DNA of 64,000 bases from Myxococcota bacterium (GCA_025057315.1 JANWXW010000105.1:62001-126000), one strand, 5' to 3'; shown: positions 9,571 through 19,023, counted from the stretch's first letter. The notes: generated from the sequence alone by a model not told the origin. Numbers and translations: made by a program.

Positions 9571-9598
9571 TTGACATTCTTTCTGTGCTTGATAGTCT
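9571..9598 (+). promoter_or_regulatory. Sigma-70-type promoter for the PP2C phosphatase gene
   Basis: A perfect -35 TTGACA lies at 9571-9576 with a weaker -10 candidate TAGTCT at 9593-9598 (16-base spacer). It points away from the cinA promoter about 50 bp away. It makes the in-frame TTG at 9571 an unlikely translation start and supports the ATG at 9625. Confidence 0.5.
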
Positions 9599-9624
9599 TA
9601 GATTGCGCGCGAATTGGGAAACCC

Positions 9625-10401
9625 ATGGCCATGAAAATTAGGTACGCGGCCAAAACAGACGTCGGGATGAAGCGTACGCACAACGAGGACTACTTCGCCC
9701 TGGTGGAGGACGAGCAGCTCTTCGTGGTGGCCGATGGGATGGGTGGACATGCAATGGGCGAGGTGGCCAGCAAGATGGCCGCCGACACCCTAAACGAGTT
9801 CTATAAGCGCACCAAAGACGAAGAGGCGACGTGGCCCTACAAGATGGACCATAGTCTCTCATACGTCGAGAACCGCCTGGTGTGTGGCATCAAGCTGGCC
9901 AACTGGCGAATCTACGAGGCCGCCACCAAGGATCCGCGCTGCAAGGGAATGGGCACCACGCTGGTGACCTGCCTCATCAACGGGGAGAAGGTCTACTTCG
10001 CACATGTCGGCGACTCGCGTGGCTACCGCATCCGCGGCGGCGACATCAAGCAGATGACGCGCGACCACAGCCTCCTGGAGGACTACAAGGAGGCCAAGCC
10101 CGACATGACCGAGGAGGAGCAGCGCAACTTCCCGCACAAAAATGTCATCACGCGTGCGCTCGGCATGCGGGATACGGTTCAGGTGGACATCTGCCACGAC
10201 ACCCTCCAAGAGGGCGACATCATCCTTCTGTGCTGCGATGGCCTCACCGGCATGGTCGACGATCGCAAGATGCTGGAGATCGTGCAGGCAGCGGGCTCCG
10301 ACCTAGAGAAGGCTGTAAACGACTTGGTGGACGCGGCAAACCGCAACGGGGGAGTTGATAACATCACGGTCATTCTTTTGCAGTGCCACGCGCAGGCATA
10401 G
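9625..10401 (+). CDS. PP2C-family Ser/Thr protein phosphatase (Stp/PrpC type)
   Basis: 258-residue metal-dependent phosphatase that reverses Ser/Thr kinase phosphorylation in the cytoplasm. The PP2C motifs are all present: [21 protein letters not shown] with the metal-binding aspartate, [38 protein letters not shown] and GGVDNITV. These give the usual metal-binding Asp set of an active enzyme. The region between GGH and GTTLVT is a little longer than in PrpC. The start at 9625 ([14 protein letters not shown]) follows the promoter at 9571-9598. Its last 19 bases overlap the next gene, so the two are probably co-expressed. Confidence 0.94.
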   Translation: MAMKIRYAAKTDVGMKRTHNEDYFALVEDEQLFVVADGMGGHAMGEVASKMAADTLNEFYKRTKDEEATWPYKMDHSLSYVENRLVCGIKLANWRIYEAATKDPRCKGMGTTLVTCLINGEKVYFAHVGDSRGYRIRGGDIKQMTRDHSLLEDYKEAKPDMTEEEQRNFPHKNVITRALGMRDTVQVDICHDTLQEGDIILLCCDGLTGMVDDRKMLEIVQAAGSDLEKAVNDLVDAANRNGGVDNITVILLQCHAQA

Positions 10402-11624
10402 CAGCATCCGAGCCGACCTATGACGTGATCGTGGTGGGAGGCGGCCCGGCTGGCTCCTCCACCGCGGCCTTTCTGAGCCAGCGAGGACGGCGCGTTCTGG
10501 TCCTAGAGCGAGAAAAGTTCCCGCGCTTCCACATCGGCGAGTCGCTGCTGCCCTTTGCGCGGGACATCTGGGAAGAGCTGGGGGTTCTGGACGAGATCGA
10601 TCGCCGGTTCATCCACAAGCCGGGTGCCCGCTTCATCCACAGCGAGAGCGGGGCGATGTTCACCTATCGCTTCGAGAACGCCATCCGCCCCGGTCGTCCC
10701 TATGCATACGAAGTTCCGCGGGGGGATTTTGACAAGCTGCTGCTCGACAACGCCGCTCGGCTCGGTGCCCAGGTGCGCGAGGAATCGGAGGTGCGCGACG
10801 TCTTCATCGAGGAAGACCGCGTCCGCGTCGAGGTGCATGGACCCAACGGCACCTGCTACGAGGTGACAGGCCAGGTGGTGGTGGATGCCACCGGTCGCGA
10901 CACCCTGCTGGGTTCCCGCTACGGGCTCAAGGTCGCCGACGAGCTGGTCACAACCAACGTGGCCTGCTTCACCCACTTCGAGAACACCGTTCGGCAGCCC
11001 GGCCCCGATGAGGGGAACATTGACATCGTCCTGTTCGACGGCGGCTGGTGGTGGTTCATCCCGTTCAAGGGCACGGTGACCTCAGTGGGCTGCGTGCTGC
11101 AGAAGCACTTTACCCGCAGCCGCAAGGGGATGTCTGCGGAAGAGCTGTTCCAGGCGGCTCTGGATGCCACGGAGGCCGCCCAGCGCCTGCTGGCCGGAGC
11201 GCGGCGCATACGACCCATCGGCACCACGGGCAACTGGTCCTACCGCTGTCGGCAGTACTACGGCCATCGGTTCGTGCTGGTGGGGGATGCAGCGGCTTTC
11301 ATCGACCCTCTGTTCTCGACGGGGGTGCTGATGGCCGTATACGGCGCCCGCTTTGCCGCCGAGGCCATCGATGAGGCCCTGGCCACCGGAGATCTGTCAG
11401 CAGAGCGGTTCGCCGTCTACCAGGAACATGCCACCCGGGGCGCCGACCTGTTCAAGCGCCTGGTGCACGAGTTTTACGGCGAGAGCCTTCGTCGCCTCCT
11501 GGTGGGGTCTCACACCAACCCGACGCTGCGGGCGGTCATCACGAGCATGCTGGCCGGCGATGTATACCGCCCAGCCATCTGGCACGGCGTGGTGATGAAG
11601 GAAGGGTTCTCGCGGCTGTTCTGA
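10383..11624 (+). CDS. FAD-dependent oxidoreductase of the flavin halogenase superfamily
   Basis: 413-residue flavoprotein. It has the N-terminal dinucleotide-binding GGGPAGSS (residues 19-26) and [12 protein letters not shown] typical of halogenases and geranylgeranyl-reductase-like enzymes. The WxWxIP halogenase signature appears as WWWFIP at residues 222-227, and the second FAD motif is [19 protein letters not shown] lysine at residue 79 in HKPGARF is at about the position of the catalytic lysine of tryptophan halogenases. The substrate is unknown, and a monooxygenase or reductase role is possible because WxWxIP also occurs in uncharacterised relatives. The GTG start at 10383 overlaps the PP2C gene by 19 bp. 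No biosynthetic cluster surrounds it. Confidence 0.9.
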   Translation: MPRAGIAASEPTYDVIVVGGGPAGSSTAAFLSQRGRRVLVLEREKFPRFHIGESLLPFARDIWEELGVLDEIDRRFIHKPGARFIHSESGAMFTYRFENAIRPGRPYAYEVPRGDFDKLLLDNAARLGAQVREESEVRDVFIEEDRVRVEVHGPNGTCYEVTGQVVVDATGRDTLLGSRYGLKVADELVTTNVACFTHFENTVRQPGPDEGNIDIVLFDGGWWWFIPFKGTVTSVGCVLQKHFTRSRKGMSAEELFQAALDATEAAQRLLAGARRIRPIGTTGNWSYRCRQYYGHRFVLVGDAAAFIDPLFSTGVLMAVYGARFAAEAIDEALATGDLSAERFAVYQEHATRGADLFKRLVHEFYGESLRRLLVGSHTNPTLRAVITSMLAGDVYRPAIWHGVVMKEGFSRLF

Positions 11625-11660
11625 GGGGATAGGAGGGAGCCTGGGGCGGGGGCTGGGGGG

Positions 11661-13280
11661 CTACTGCCCCGCGCACTTCACGTTGGTGACCTTGTCAGGC
11701 GGGCCATCGGCACCGCCCCGGCGCCAGACGCCAAAGACCGCGCCCTCGGCGCACTGCCCCACCTTGCTGGGCAGCGCGCAGTAGCAGGCCTCTGTCGTCT
11801 CGTTGCGGCACGCGGTCTGGATGGCGGGGTCGTCCTTGGTGGGCTGCATGGAGTTCGCCCAGGCGTTGCAGCAGGTGTCGCTGCAGACCGGGAACGCCAC
11901 ATCCGGCGCGTTGTTCGGCGTGCGCACATCCACATCGCCGACAAGGCACAGCGGCTTGCCGCCCGAGGTCTTGGGCACCGCCGGCAGGCAGTTGGCCTCC
12001 AGCTTGGTCTTGATGGCATTGGCAATGGAGTCCAGCGCAGCCGGATACTTGTCGACGTCGCACACGCTGATCTCGATGGCGTCCTTGAACTGGCTGGCGA
12101 ACTTAGACAGGCGAATCTGCGGGCGGCCAAAGACGTTGGCGTCTGCAACGTAGACGCAGCCGGCGTCCGCACCCTCAGCACGGTTCAATCCCTCGGTGCG
12201 GGTGCTGCCCTGGCGCTGGGTGACGATGAACTTGCCGCCGCGATCCAGTCTGGGCAACGTCCAGATGCCGCTGATGAGCAGCTTGTTGGCTGGCCGCAGC
12301 GACGAGAAGAAGCGGACGTAGTTGTCCACCCGCTCCAGGTAGCTGTTGTCGCGCTCGACGCAGTTGGTCTTGGCACCGGGGGTGTTCAGCGGCTCGTTGC
12401 AGACCACGCTGCGCGCCATGCAGCGGTAGTCGGCGTTGAAGCACGCCGCCGGCGCGTCCTTGTTGGGGGCCGGACAATCCATGGTCACCGGGTCGTTCTC
12501 GCTGCGGCGGTTGAGCGCCACCGAGCAGTCATCCTCGTCGGTGATAAAGATCACCGCGAGCACCGAGTTGGGGCGGAGGAAGCCGTTGTTCATCGGGTTG
12601 TGTCCATCGAGCGCGCGCTTGGCACCCTCCAGTTGCCCCTCGACGCCGCAGCCACCATCGCCAACCAGCGCGATGCACTGGAAGGTCTTCTGCGGTCCGA
12701 GGTCACGGCCCATCTGGATGTCCTTGGGCACGTTGGTCACGCCGTTGATCTTGGAAATGAAGCCCTGCCCCCCTTGGGGGACGAACTTCGGGTCCGGGCA
12801 CAGGGCCTGGCACGCGGCGACGGCTTCGCTGCTCACCCCGGTGCGGGTGTTGCATGCGACCCGCTGCAACGTGCCATCATCCCCCTCGTAGGAGTTGCAG
12901 GCGCCGAGGCTGATGGACCACGGCTGCCCGGGGGCCACATAGGTGCCCACGTCCGAGGTGGCGATGCCGACGTGGTAGTTGGCGCCAGTGTCCTCGATCT
13001 TCTGGATGAAGCGAGGGATGTTCATTGCCAGCGCCCGCTGCTTGGGCGTCATCGACGGGGAGTTGTCAATGAGAAACAGGATGTCAACGTCCTTTTGCAG
13101 CGACGTGTTAAAGGGCGTATCGACCAGCTGGCTGAAGCAGGCCTTCAGGTCTGCCGCGCGCTGCTCCGGCGTGCCAGACTCACGGATCGGACAGGGAGAG
13201 CCGACCTGCGGGGCGGGGCAGCCCGACAGCGACAGGGCCAGCGAGGCGCCTGCCACGGTTGAGAACACAAGACGAGCCAT
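11661..13280 (-). CDS. Von Willebrand factor A-domain lipoprotein
   Basis: 539-residue predicted lipoprotein. The signal peptide ends in a lipobox (LSLSGC, Cys at about residue 20). From about residue 63 a vWA domain starts with VDILFLIDNSPSM, the MIDAS motif DxSxS, which binds a divalent metal and protein ligands. VLAVIFITDEDDCSV is the later strand of the fold. It carries many cysteines (for example AVCSDTCCNAW-like and ACYCALPSK stretches near the C-terminus), suggesting disulphides in the periplasm or at the cell surface. Such proteins are frequent in Myxococcota; ligands are unknown. A strong Shine-Dalgarno (GGAGG) and the promoter at 13301-13328 support this start. Confidence 0.88.
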   Translation of the reverse strand: MARLVFSTVAGASLALSLSGCPAPQVGSPCPIRESGTPEQRAADLKACFSQLVDTPFNTSLQKDVDILFLIDNSPSMTPKQRALAMNIPRFIQKIEDTGANYHVGIATSDVGTYVAPGQPWSISLGACNSYEGDDGTLQRVACNTRTGVSSEAVAACQALCPDPKFVPQGGQGFISKINGVTNVPKDIQMGRDLGPQKTFQCIALVGDGGCGVEGQLEGAKRALDGHNPMNNGFLRPNSVLAVIFITDEDDCSVALNRRSENDPVTMDCPAPNKDAPAACFNADYRCMARSVVCNEPLNTPGAKTNCVERDNSYLERVDNYVRFFSSLRPANKLLISGIWTLPRLDRGGKFIVTQRQGSTRTEGLNRAEGADAGCVYVADANVFGRPQIRLSKFASQFKDAIEISVCDVDKYPAALDSIANAIKTKLEANCLPAVPKTSGGKPLCLVGDVDVRTPNNAPDVAFPVCSDTCCNAWANSMQPTKDDPAIQTACRNETTEACYCALPSKVGQCAEGAVFGVWRRGGADGPPDKVTNVKCAGQ

Positions 13281-13300
13281 TTTGTCCTCCGTCTAGGTGA

Positions 13301-13328
13301 AATGTACCAAGCACATGGGCTCTGGCAA
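13301..13328 (-). promoter_or_regulatory. Candidate promoter of the vWA lipoprotein gene
   Basis: Minus-strand TTGCCA (13328-13323) and TACATT (13306-13301) are separated by 16 bases, with a GGAGG ribosome-binding site just before the ATG at 13280. Matches to the sigma-70 consensus are partial. Confidence 0.4.
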
Positions 13329-13382
13329 GACCCGTGACGGACAAGGCCCAAACCTTACAGCCCCTGGCAGCCGTGCGCTACC

Positions 13383-15611
13383 TCATCCCCTGCGCACGAC
13401 GAAGCGCACCCCATTGCGGACTTCGACCCGGACCATCCCCTGGTGCTCCAGCGGCTGCAGAAGGGACGACATGGACCCGGCGGGAACGCCAAGTGCCTTC
13501 GCCAGCGCCGCTTCATCCAGCTCACCGCGCTCTCCAAGGGCCCCGAACACCTGCTGGGCCGTCAAGCCGGCGGGGACGGGCTGAGGGGACACCAGAGGCA
13601 TGCCCATCACCGTCGGGCGGGCTGGGGCAGAGCGGGGGGGCTGCACGACCAGGGGAGCAGGGTGGGTCAGGTCGGCCGCCTGAGGTGTCGTCGCGCCAGG
13701 CTCGCGGGCAGACGAGGCGGGCCATGCCGACGGAGCCTCCGCTCCCGGCTCCCTGTCGGCCTGCTGGATGCGCTCCAGCAGACGCCTCACCACGCTCGGG
13801 GGGCCCGCCGAGAGCACATGCGCCAGGACCTCCGGCCGCCCCAGGGTGCGCTGGCCGACCACGAGCTCGCCGCCACTGGCCGCCTGAAGCAGCCGCTCCA
13901 CCGCCAGCAGCTCTGCCGTCTCGGAGGCAGACATCCACACCAGCCCACCGCGGGCCCCGAGCTGGACCGCAACGGCCTTGGCCATGGCCCCTGCCAGCGG
14001 CAGGCCTTCCTCTCGCACCAGCAACGCCACATCGGCGCGTCCATCGTTGATCTGGCGCGCCAGGCGTCCGGCTGCACCGATCAGTGCCGGACCTGCATCC
14101 GCGTTGCTCACCTCCAGGGCTGCCCGCACGACCCGTCCTGGGGCCAGTTGCACAGACACCCGCAGGCCGCCGCCTAGGATGGGGTCGCAGCCCTGCACCT
14201 CCAGGCCTGGGGGAGCCATTCCCGGCTGCCGCAGCCCGTCGAAGAGCTCGCGGAGCACGGTGCGCAGCGAGCCGGCGCGGCCACCAGGGGGGGTGTCCTC
14301 CATGGCACGTCGGGCGCGCTCCAGGGCATCCTGCCACACCGCCGTCAGGGCCTTCTCATCGGCTGAAGAAGAAAAGCCACCCTCCGCCGTGGGGGCTGGC
14401 CGGACCCCTGTTGCGCGGCGCTGGTCGAGGGCCGCTGCAAAGTGCAGCAGCGCAGCGCGCGGGGTGCACAACCCCTCTGCCTGGGCCAGCAGCTCCGGCT
14501 CGGTGAACGGGTAAGCCGGATCAGGACGGGGGGGCGTGTCAGCGCGGTCAAAGCCAGCGGCGAGCCGGGCTAGAATCAGCGCGCGGACCTGTTCGGGCTG
14601 CAGCGGAGTGAGGCGAACCTGGGCACAGTGCACACCCGGCCGTGCCTGCAGGGCAGCAGCGAGCGCATCCTGGGCCGGGGGCAGACATGCCACCACCTGA
14701 ACCGTCGCTCCCCCATCCAGCCGCACCGCGGCCACCAGATCCACCAGGGCCGGCAACCTGGGGTCATGCGCCAGATCTGGGCCCAGCTCTGTCGGATCGT
14801 AGCCGAGCACCAGGGTCGCTGGCGAGGTGCGGCACAGCGCCAAGAGCAGGCGTCGCGCCTCCGCCTCCGTCCCAGCCCGACCGGCCACCCCCAGCCGCGC
14901 TAGGTCGTCCCCCCCCAGCTGGTGACCCAATAGCCAGGCAGTGCACAGCGCCTGCTTGTCCGATCTCGGGTACTGCACCAGCACCGAGCGGAGGGCCAGA
15001 TCGAACGGCTCCTCGTGCGGCAGGTCTTGCAAATAGGCGTTCAGACCCGCCTCGATCCGGTCCCAGAGGGGGGCTGCAGCCTGGGCGAAGGATGCAAAGC
15101 CGTCGGGTATTGTTTGCTCTCCGCAAACCATATGCAGCAGTTCCGGTAGCTCCGGTGGACCGGCGTACCACCCAAGCTGCGAGGCGTCGATGAGGTCGCG
15201 GGCCTGAGCATACAGGATGCTCCAGATGTGGCGCGCCAGCGGGGTGCCCAGGAGCGGGTCCTCGGGTCGGTCGGGGCGACAGAGCGCGGCGAGCACGTGC
15301 CGCAGGCCATGGCGGAAGGGAGCGCCCGGGTCGAGCAAGGGGGGCAGGTGGCAGAACATGGCTCTGCCCTGCAGCGTCCGCCTCAGCCATGCGAGCAAAT
15401 GGGTCTTGCCCTCGCCCGCCTCGCCGCCCAGCAGCAGCAGCTGAGGGTGTCCCCGGCCGGCTGCAGCCACGGCTTCCAGCAGACATCGACGCGCCTCTGG
15501 GTGGATGGATGCCACATCCGGCAGCTCGGCGGGCCACTGGTGCAGCTCGCGGTCGCTGACGACGGCGGGCGCCAGCGGGTTCGGCAGATGGGCCAGGACG
15601 TCGACGAGCAT
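13383..15611 (-). CDS. P-loop AAA-type ATPase with C-terminal winged-helix
   Basis: 742-residue cytoplasmic protein. Walker A is GGEAGEGKTHLL (about residues 62-73), and a Walker B-like strand is TLVLGYDPTEL at about 265. The N-terminal half resembles single large STAND/Orc-like ATPase modules. Residues about 470-600 form an alpha/beta region (VVRAALEVSNADAG, ADVALLVREEGLP, GLVWMSASE) that could be a degenerate nuclease-like fold, but no PD-(D/E)xK motif is visible. After a Pro-rich linker, residues about 685-742 look like a winged helix (ELDEAALAKALGVPAGSMSS). It lies 39 nt downstream of the NUDIX gene on the same strand and upstream of the vWA gene. Role unknown; a DNA-associated regulator is plausible. 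A hairpin repeat lies inside it at 15112-15128. Confidence 0.82.
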   Translation of the reverse strand: MLVDVLAHLPNPLAPAVVSDRELHQWPAELPDVASIHPEARRCLLEAVAAAGRGHPQLLLLGGEAGEGKTHLLAWLRRTLQGRAMFCHLPPLLDPGAPFRHGLRHVLAALCRPDRPEDPLLGTPLARHIWSILYAQARDLIDASQLGWYAGPPELPELLHMVCGEQTIPDGFASFAQAAAPLWDRIEAGLNAYLQDLPHEEPFDLALRSVLVQYPRSDKQALCTAWLLGHQLGGDDLARLGVAGRAGTEAEARRLLLALCRTSPATLVLGYDPTELGPDLAHDPRLPALVDLVAAVRLDGGATVQVVACLPPAQDALAAALQARPGVHCAQVRLTPLQPEQVRALILARLAAGFDRADTPPRPDPAYPFTEPELLAQAEGLCTPRAALLHFAAALDQRRATGVRPAPTAEGGFSSSADEKALTAVWQDALERARRAMEDTPPGGRAGSLRTVLRELFDGLRQPGMAPPGLEVQGCDPILGGGLRVSVQLAPGRVVRAALEVSNADAGPALIGAAGRLARQINDGRADVALLVREEGLPLAGAMAKAVAVQLGARGGLVWMSASETAELLAVERLLQAASGGELVVGQRTLGRPEVLAHVLSAGPPSVVRRLLERIQQADREPGAEAPSAWPASSAREPGATTPQAADLTHPAPLVVQPPRSAPARPTVMGMPLVSPQPVPAGLTAQQVFGALGERGELDEAALAKALGVPAGSMSSLLQPLEHQGMVRVEVRNGVRFVVRRG
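15112..15128. repeat. TTTGC-N5-GCAAA hairpin, copy 3 (in P-loop ATPase gene)
   Basis: A 6-bp stem GTTTGC / GCAAAC, loop TCTCC (GGAGA on the other strand). Its complement shares a 16-base run with copy 5. Confidence 0.75.
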
Positions 15612-15650
15612 CCGCGCTCTGTCGAGCTTAGCACAACTCCTGCTGGAGCC

Positions 15651-16358
15651 CTACTCGGCGTGCCACCGGCCCTGTGGCGTCAAGATGCAACAACTGGTGC
15701 GCACATGAGCCGGCCGGCTTCGCGCTGCTCCCGTGCCAGGTAGCGTCGGATAGCTCGGGTGCCACGGCATCACCACGGCGATGCCGCCATCGGCATGGGG
15801 CACAAGCTTGGGCAAAATCGGTTCGGGCCGACGCGATGCGCAAGCCGCCAGCACGCGGTGCATGCAGCCCGGTCCTGAGCCGGCAACCAGGGCTTCGGCG
15901 GCTAGGTCCTCCAGGTTGCACAGCGTGGGCGGCGGCAGCTTCAGCATGCCCTGGGCAAAGCGCGCCAGGGCCTGGGCTGGCGTCAGCCAGATAAGATCGG
16001 CCAGCTCTCTCTCGTCCAGAGTCGGCACCTGGCCGGCGGGCAGCGCGAGCAGGAAAAACCGCGTATCGAAGCGCCGTGGCTCTGCCGCAGGCGTGATCCA
16101 GTGAGAGAAAGGCACCAGCGCCGACGGATCGGTTGCCACCAGGTGGACCTCCTCCCGCAGCTCGCGCAGCGCACAACGGCGGGCGGCCATCTCATCCCCA
16201 GGGGGTCCATCCATGTCATCCACTCGCCCTCCCGGGAACACATAGGCGTCGGCCATAAAGGGAGCCCCCCGCCCTCGCCGGACCAGTAGCACCTCCAGAC
16301 CGGCGGTGGCCTCGCGCAACACAAGCACCGTGGCAGCGGGATGGGGGGCAGCAGTCAC
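15651..16358 (-). CDS. NUDIX hydrolase (NUDT19-like, modified Nudix box)
   Basis: 235-residue hydrolase of nucleoside-diphosphate-linked or CoA-type substrates. The start (AATVLVLREA, then VLLVRRGRGAPFMADAYVFPGG) and the helix RCALRELREEV match NUDIX enzymes of the NUDT7/NUDT19 type that cleave CoA or acyl-CoA. The box REUXEEXGU reads RELREEVHL, so the Glu residues that hold metal are kept but the glycine is His. The neighbours are a thioesterase (4-nt overlap) and a crotonase, consistent with an acyl-CoA substrate; this is inference. The C-terminal 40 residues are basic and poorly conserved-looking. Confidence 0.85.
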   Translation of the reverse strand: MTAAPHPAATVLVLREATAGLEVLLVRRGRGAPFMADAYVFPGGRVDDMDGPPGDEMAARRCALRELREEVHLVATDPSALVPFSHWITPAAEPRRFDTRFFLLALPAGQVPTLDERELADLIWLTPAQALARFAQGMLKLPPPTLCNLEDLAAEALVAGSGPGCMHRVLAACASRRPEPILPKLVPHADGGIAVVMPWHPSYPTLPGTGAARSRPAHVRTSCCILTPQGRWHAE

Positions 16359-16765
16359 GTGGCAAACCTCTGGAATAGCTCCCGGACGGGTTCCGGAATC
16401 TCACGCGAACGGAAGGTGGCCATGTCCACACACGCGGTGGTGATGTGGGCTGTCACGCAATGGCGACCGTCGACATGGCGGAAGCCCGCGTAGCGGAACG
16501 TGGCTGAGCGGCGCGACAGCCGCGGGACCGTCAGCTCAATGTCCAGGCTGTCGCCATAGCGAAGGGGGAGCTTGAAGTCCGTCTCCACGTGCACGGTCGG
16601 GAAGCCGATGCGCTGTTCATCGAGCATCCGATGGTAGGCAAGGCCCAGGTCGTTGAAGAAGTCCTCAAATGCCTCGTGGAAGTAGATGTAGAACTGCGGG
16701 TAATACACGATGCCCGCATGATCCACATCGCCAAATCGCACCGGGATACTGGTACGGAAGGGCAT
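16355..16765 (-). CDS. Acyl-CoA thioesterase, YbgC/4-hydroxybenzoyl-CoA type
   Basis: 136-residue single hotdog-fold thioesterase hydrolysing a CoA thioester in the cytoplasm. The active-site signature is GDVDHAGIVYYPQFYIYFHEAFEDF near the N-terminus, with the catalytic Asp in DVDHAG. Its length equals that of the 4HBT family. It overlaps the NUDIX gene by 4 nt and follows the crotonase by 3 nt, so the three form a translationally coupled acyl-CoA unit. The Tol-Pal-associated YbgC role is unlikely because no tol genes are nearby. The specific acyl group cannot be decided. Confidence 0.93.
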   Translation of the reverse strand: MPFRTSIPVRFGDVDHAGIVYYPQFYIYFHEAFEDFFNDLGLAYHRMLDEQRIGFPTVHVETDFKLPLRYGDSLDIELTVPRLSRRSATFRYAGFRHVDGRHCVTAHITTACVDMATFRSREIPEPVRELFQRFAT

Positions 16766-16768
16766 TGC

Positions 16769-17566
16769 CTACCGACCCGAAAAACGCGGGGAGCGCTTCT
16801 CCAGGTAGGCCGTCAGGCCCTCCCGCGCATCCTCGCTGAGGAAGAGCTGCTGCTGCAGTTCCCGCTCCAGGGCCAGGCCGGACTCCAGCGGAATCTCCCA
16901 GCCGGTTTGTACGGCGCGTTTGATGCGTCCGACGGCCAGCGAGGCCCGGGCCGGGGGGCAGAAGGAGCGCGCATACTCCAGCACCATCTCGCGAAACGGC
17001 CGGCTGCTGGTGTCCACCAGCTCGGTCAGCAGGCCTGCCTCCAGAGCCTCCTGGACGCCCAGGTTCGTTCCCCGGGCCATCAGCTCGATGGCTCGGCTCT
17101 TGCCGACGAGGCGCGCGAGCCGCTGCGTTCCCCCGGTGCCAGGCAGAACGCCCAGTGCCACCTCCGGCAAGCCAATCTTGAAGGCCGCCCCGCGCGGGGC
17201 CAGGCGCAAATCCGCCGCCAGCGCGATCTCGAGACCACCTCCGACGCAGTGTCCATTGATCATGGCAATGCACAACTTCGGGGTATGTTCCAGGCGCAGC
17301 AGCGTCTCGTTGGCATGGAGGCAAAAGTTGTACTTGAATGACGGCTGCGCCCGGCTCAGCATGGCAATGTCTGCACCGGCGCAGAAAAAACGGTCGCCGG
17401 CACCGGTGAGCACCAGCACGTGGACCGCATCGTCGAAGCGAGCGCGAAGCACGGCCTCGTCCAGGGCGCGCATCATCTCGTAGCTGTAGGCGTTGGCCGG
17501 CGGGTTGTTGAGCGTTAGGATCGCCACGCCGCCGTCCACCTCATATTGGACCAGTTCACCTGTCAT
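16769..17566 (-). CDS. Enoyl-CoA hydratase/isomerase (crotonase family)
   Basis: 265-residue crotonase that hydrates or isomerises enoyl-CoA. It has the oxyanion-hole segments FCAGADIAML and INGHCVGGGLEIALAADLR. Both acidic residues expected in hydratases are present: Glu in GGGLEIALA and Glu in IGLPEVALGVLPGTGGTQRL. This suggests true enoyl-CoA hydratase chemistry. It is 41 nt downstream of the metallophosphoesterase gene and 3 nt before the thioesterase on the same strand. Length is typical. Confidence 0.94.
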   Translation of the reverse strand: MTGELVQYEVDGGVAILTLNNPPANAYSYEMMRALDEAVLRARFDDAVHVLVLTGAGDRFFCAGADIAMLSRAQPSFKYNFCLHANETLLRLEHTPKLCIAMINGHCVGGGLEIALAADLRLAPRGAAFKIGLPEVALGVLPGTGGTQRLARLVGKSRAIELMARGTNLGVQEALEAGLLTELVDTSSRPFREMVLEYARSFCPPARASLAVGRIKRAVQTGWEIPLESGLALERELQQQLFLSEDAREGLTAYLEKRSPRFSGR

Positions 17567-17607
17567 GGCGGCGCACTATACACCAGCTGGAGCCAGACAA
17601 AAGCCGG

Positions 17608-18906
17608 CTACACCAGCTCAATCAACACCACCTCTGGGGGGCAGTTCAGACGGAATGGAAGCCAATGGCCAAGGCCGCTGGAGACAAAGAGCTGGGCATG
17701 GTCGCCTGGGGCGGGGCTGGTGAACCAGCCGCGGACATAGCCATAGGCTGGTTCCAGCAGCGAGCGCTCGCCCAGACCCACCTGGCCCCCGTGCGTGTGG
17801 CCGGCGAGCATGAGATCGACGCGCCGGCCAGCCACATGGCGAAAGACGTGGGGGTGATGCGATAGCAGCAGCGTCACGGTGTTGTCGCGCCGATCGCGCA
17901 GGGCACGGTCCAGTAGGCCAGGCACCTTGCGGTGCGAGATGCGGGGGGTCCCTTCGTGCGGGTAGCTCAGCCCTGCCACGGTCAGATCGCCCACTTGCTC
18001 GGACCGGTCCTCCAGGAGCACCACCTGGCTTCGGTCGAAGGTGCGGCGCACCAGGGGCAGGCCCAGGTACAGCTCGTGGTTGCCCAGGCAAGCAAAGTGC
18101 CCGAGCCGCGCTGGCACCTGGCCGATCAGCGAGACGACATCTGGAAGCAGACGAGGGCTGTCGCATAGGTCGCCAGTGGCTACGACCAGGTCAGGCTGCT
18201 GGCGAGCCAGCAGGTCCAGACCGGCCTCGAGCTGCGCAAGCTGGGTCAGGTCGTAGGCCACATGGACGTCTGTGAGTTGGCCGATGCGCAGGCCGCGCAA
18301 CGAGGGCGGCAGTCCGGGCACACTCAGACGCACGTGGCGCACCACGATGCGGCGGGCCCCCACGGCGACGCCATAGGTGGACAGAATCGCGGCGGCTCCA
18401 GGACCGGCCCAGGCCAGGGCCGCCAGCACGTCGCGACGGCTGGGTCCAGACGGAGGAAGCGAGGCAGGCGAGGATGCGCCCCCCTGGAGCTGCTGCGCAC
18501 GAAGCCGCATCCGACGGCGGGCCAGCAGGCCCAGCGGCACCCAGAGGGGCGCTGCGAGCAGCGAGATGAGAATAGTCATCTGGACAACCGTCATTGGCAG
18601 GATGACATGGCTATGGTAGCCAGGGGTCAGCCAGGGCAGGCCCCAGCTGCGCGCCGCGATGCGTGGACCCCATGACAGGACCATCAGCGACGACAGCACG
18701 GCCGCCGCCATCGTGGCGCGGCGTCCAAAGCGCGGCAGGGCCAGCCGCAGCAGCAGCAGCCACAACACGCATAGCAGAATCAGAATCACGGGAAGATGCC
18801 CCAGGCGCGGCCGCAGCACTGCTGCAGACGGCAGCAGCGCCGGGGCGGCCAGGGCGACCAGGACGTGCATGCTGGAACCGTCAAACCTCCACATGCAGTA
18901 TGCCAT
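17608..18906 (-). CDS. Membrane-anchored metallophosphoesterase (YkuE/YaeI type)
   Basis: 432-residue protein. The N-terminus carries about four hydrophobic segments (residues about 14-130). A SRRDVLAALAW stretch then looks like a twin-arginine-type or membrane motif, and a calcineurin-like phosphoesterase domain starts at about residue 210. All metal motifs are present: IGQLTDVHVA, VVATGDLCD, CLGNHE, LLSHHPHVF and LAGHTHGGQVG. Family members act on lipid or cyclic phosphoesters outside the cytoplasmic membrane. The start could be the second Met (18870). It is the first gene of the minus-strand run leading to the crotonase. Confidence 0.88.
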   Translation of the reverse strand: MAYCMWRFDGSSMHVLVALAAPALLPSAAVLRPRLGHLPVILILLCVLWLLLLRLALPRFGRRATMAAAVLSSLMVLSWGPRIAARSWGLPWLTPGYHSHVILPMTVVQMTILISLLAAPLWVPLGLLARRRMRLRAQQLQGGASSPASLPPSGPSRRDVLAALAWAGPGAAAILSTYGVAVGARRIVVRHVRLSVPGLPPSLRGLRIGQLTDVHVAYDLTQLAQLEAGLDLLARQQPDLVVATGDLCDSPRLLPDVVSLIGQVPARLGHFACLGNHELYLGLPLVRRTFDRSQVVLLEDRSEQVGDLTVAGLSYPHEGTPRISHRKVPGLLDRALRDRRDNTVTLLLSHHPHVFRHVAGRRVDLMLAGHTHGGQVGLGERSLLEPAYGYVRGWFTSPAPGDHAQLFVSSGLGHWLPFRLNCPPEVVLIELV

Positions 18907-19023
18907 GCTTGCGACGCAGAACGTGCAAGGCGCTGGAAGAAGTGGGCAGATGTCACCCGCAGGAGCACCATCGGCATCCTGGTCCCGGGGCTAGAGGCAG
19001 CTTTCTGCCCAGGCAGATCCGCC

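Noticed and set aside
9571..9624. Extended TTG start for the PP2C gene
   Set aside because: TTGACA here is the promoter -35; the [10 protein letters not shown] start at 9625 gives the normal N-terminus.
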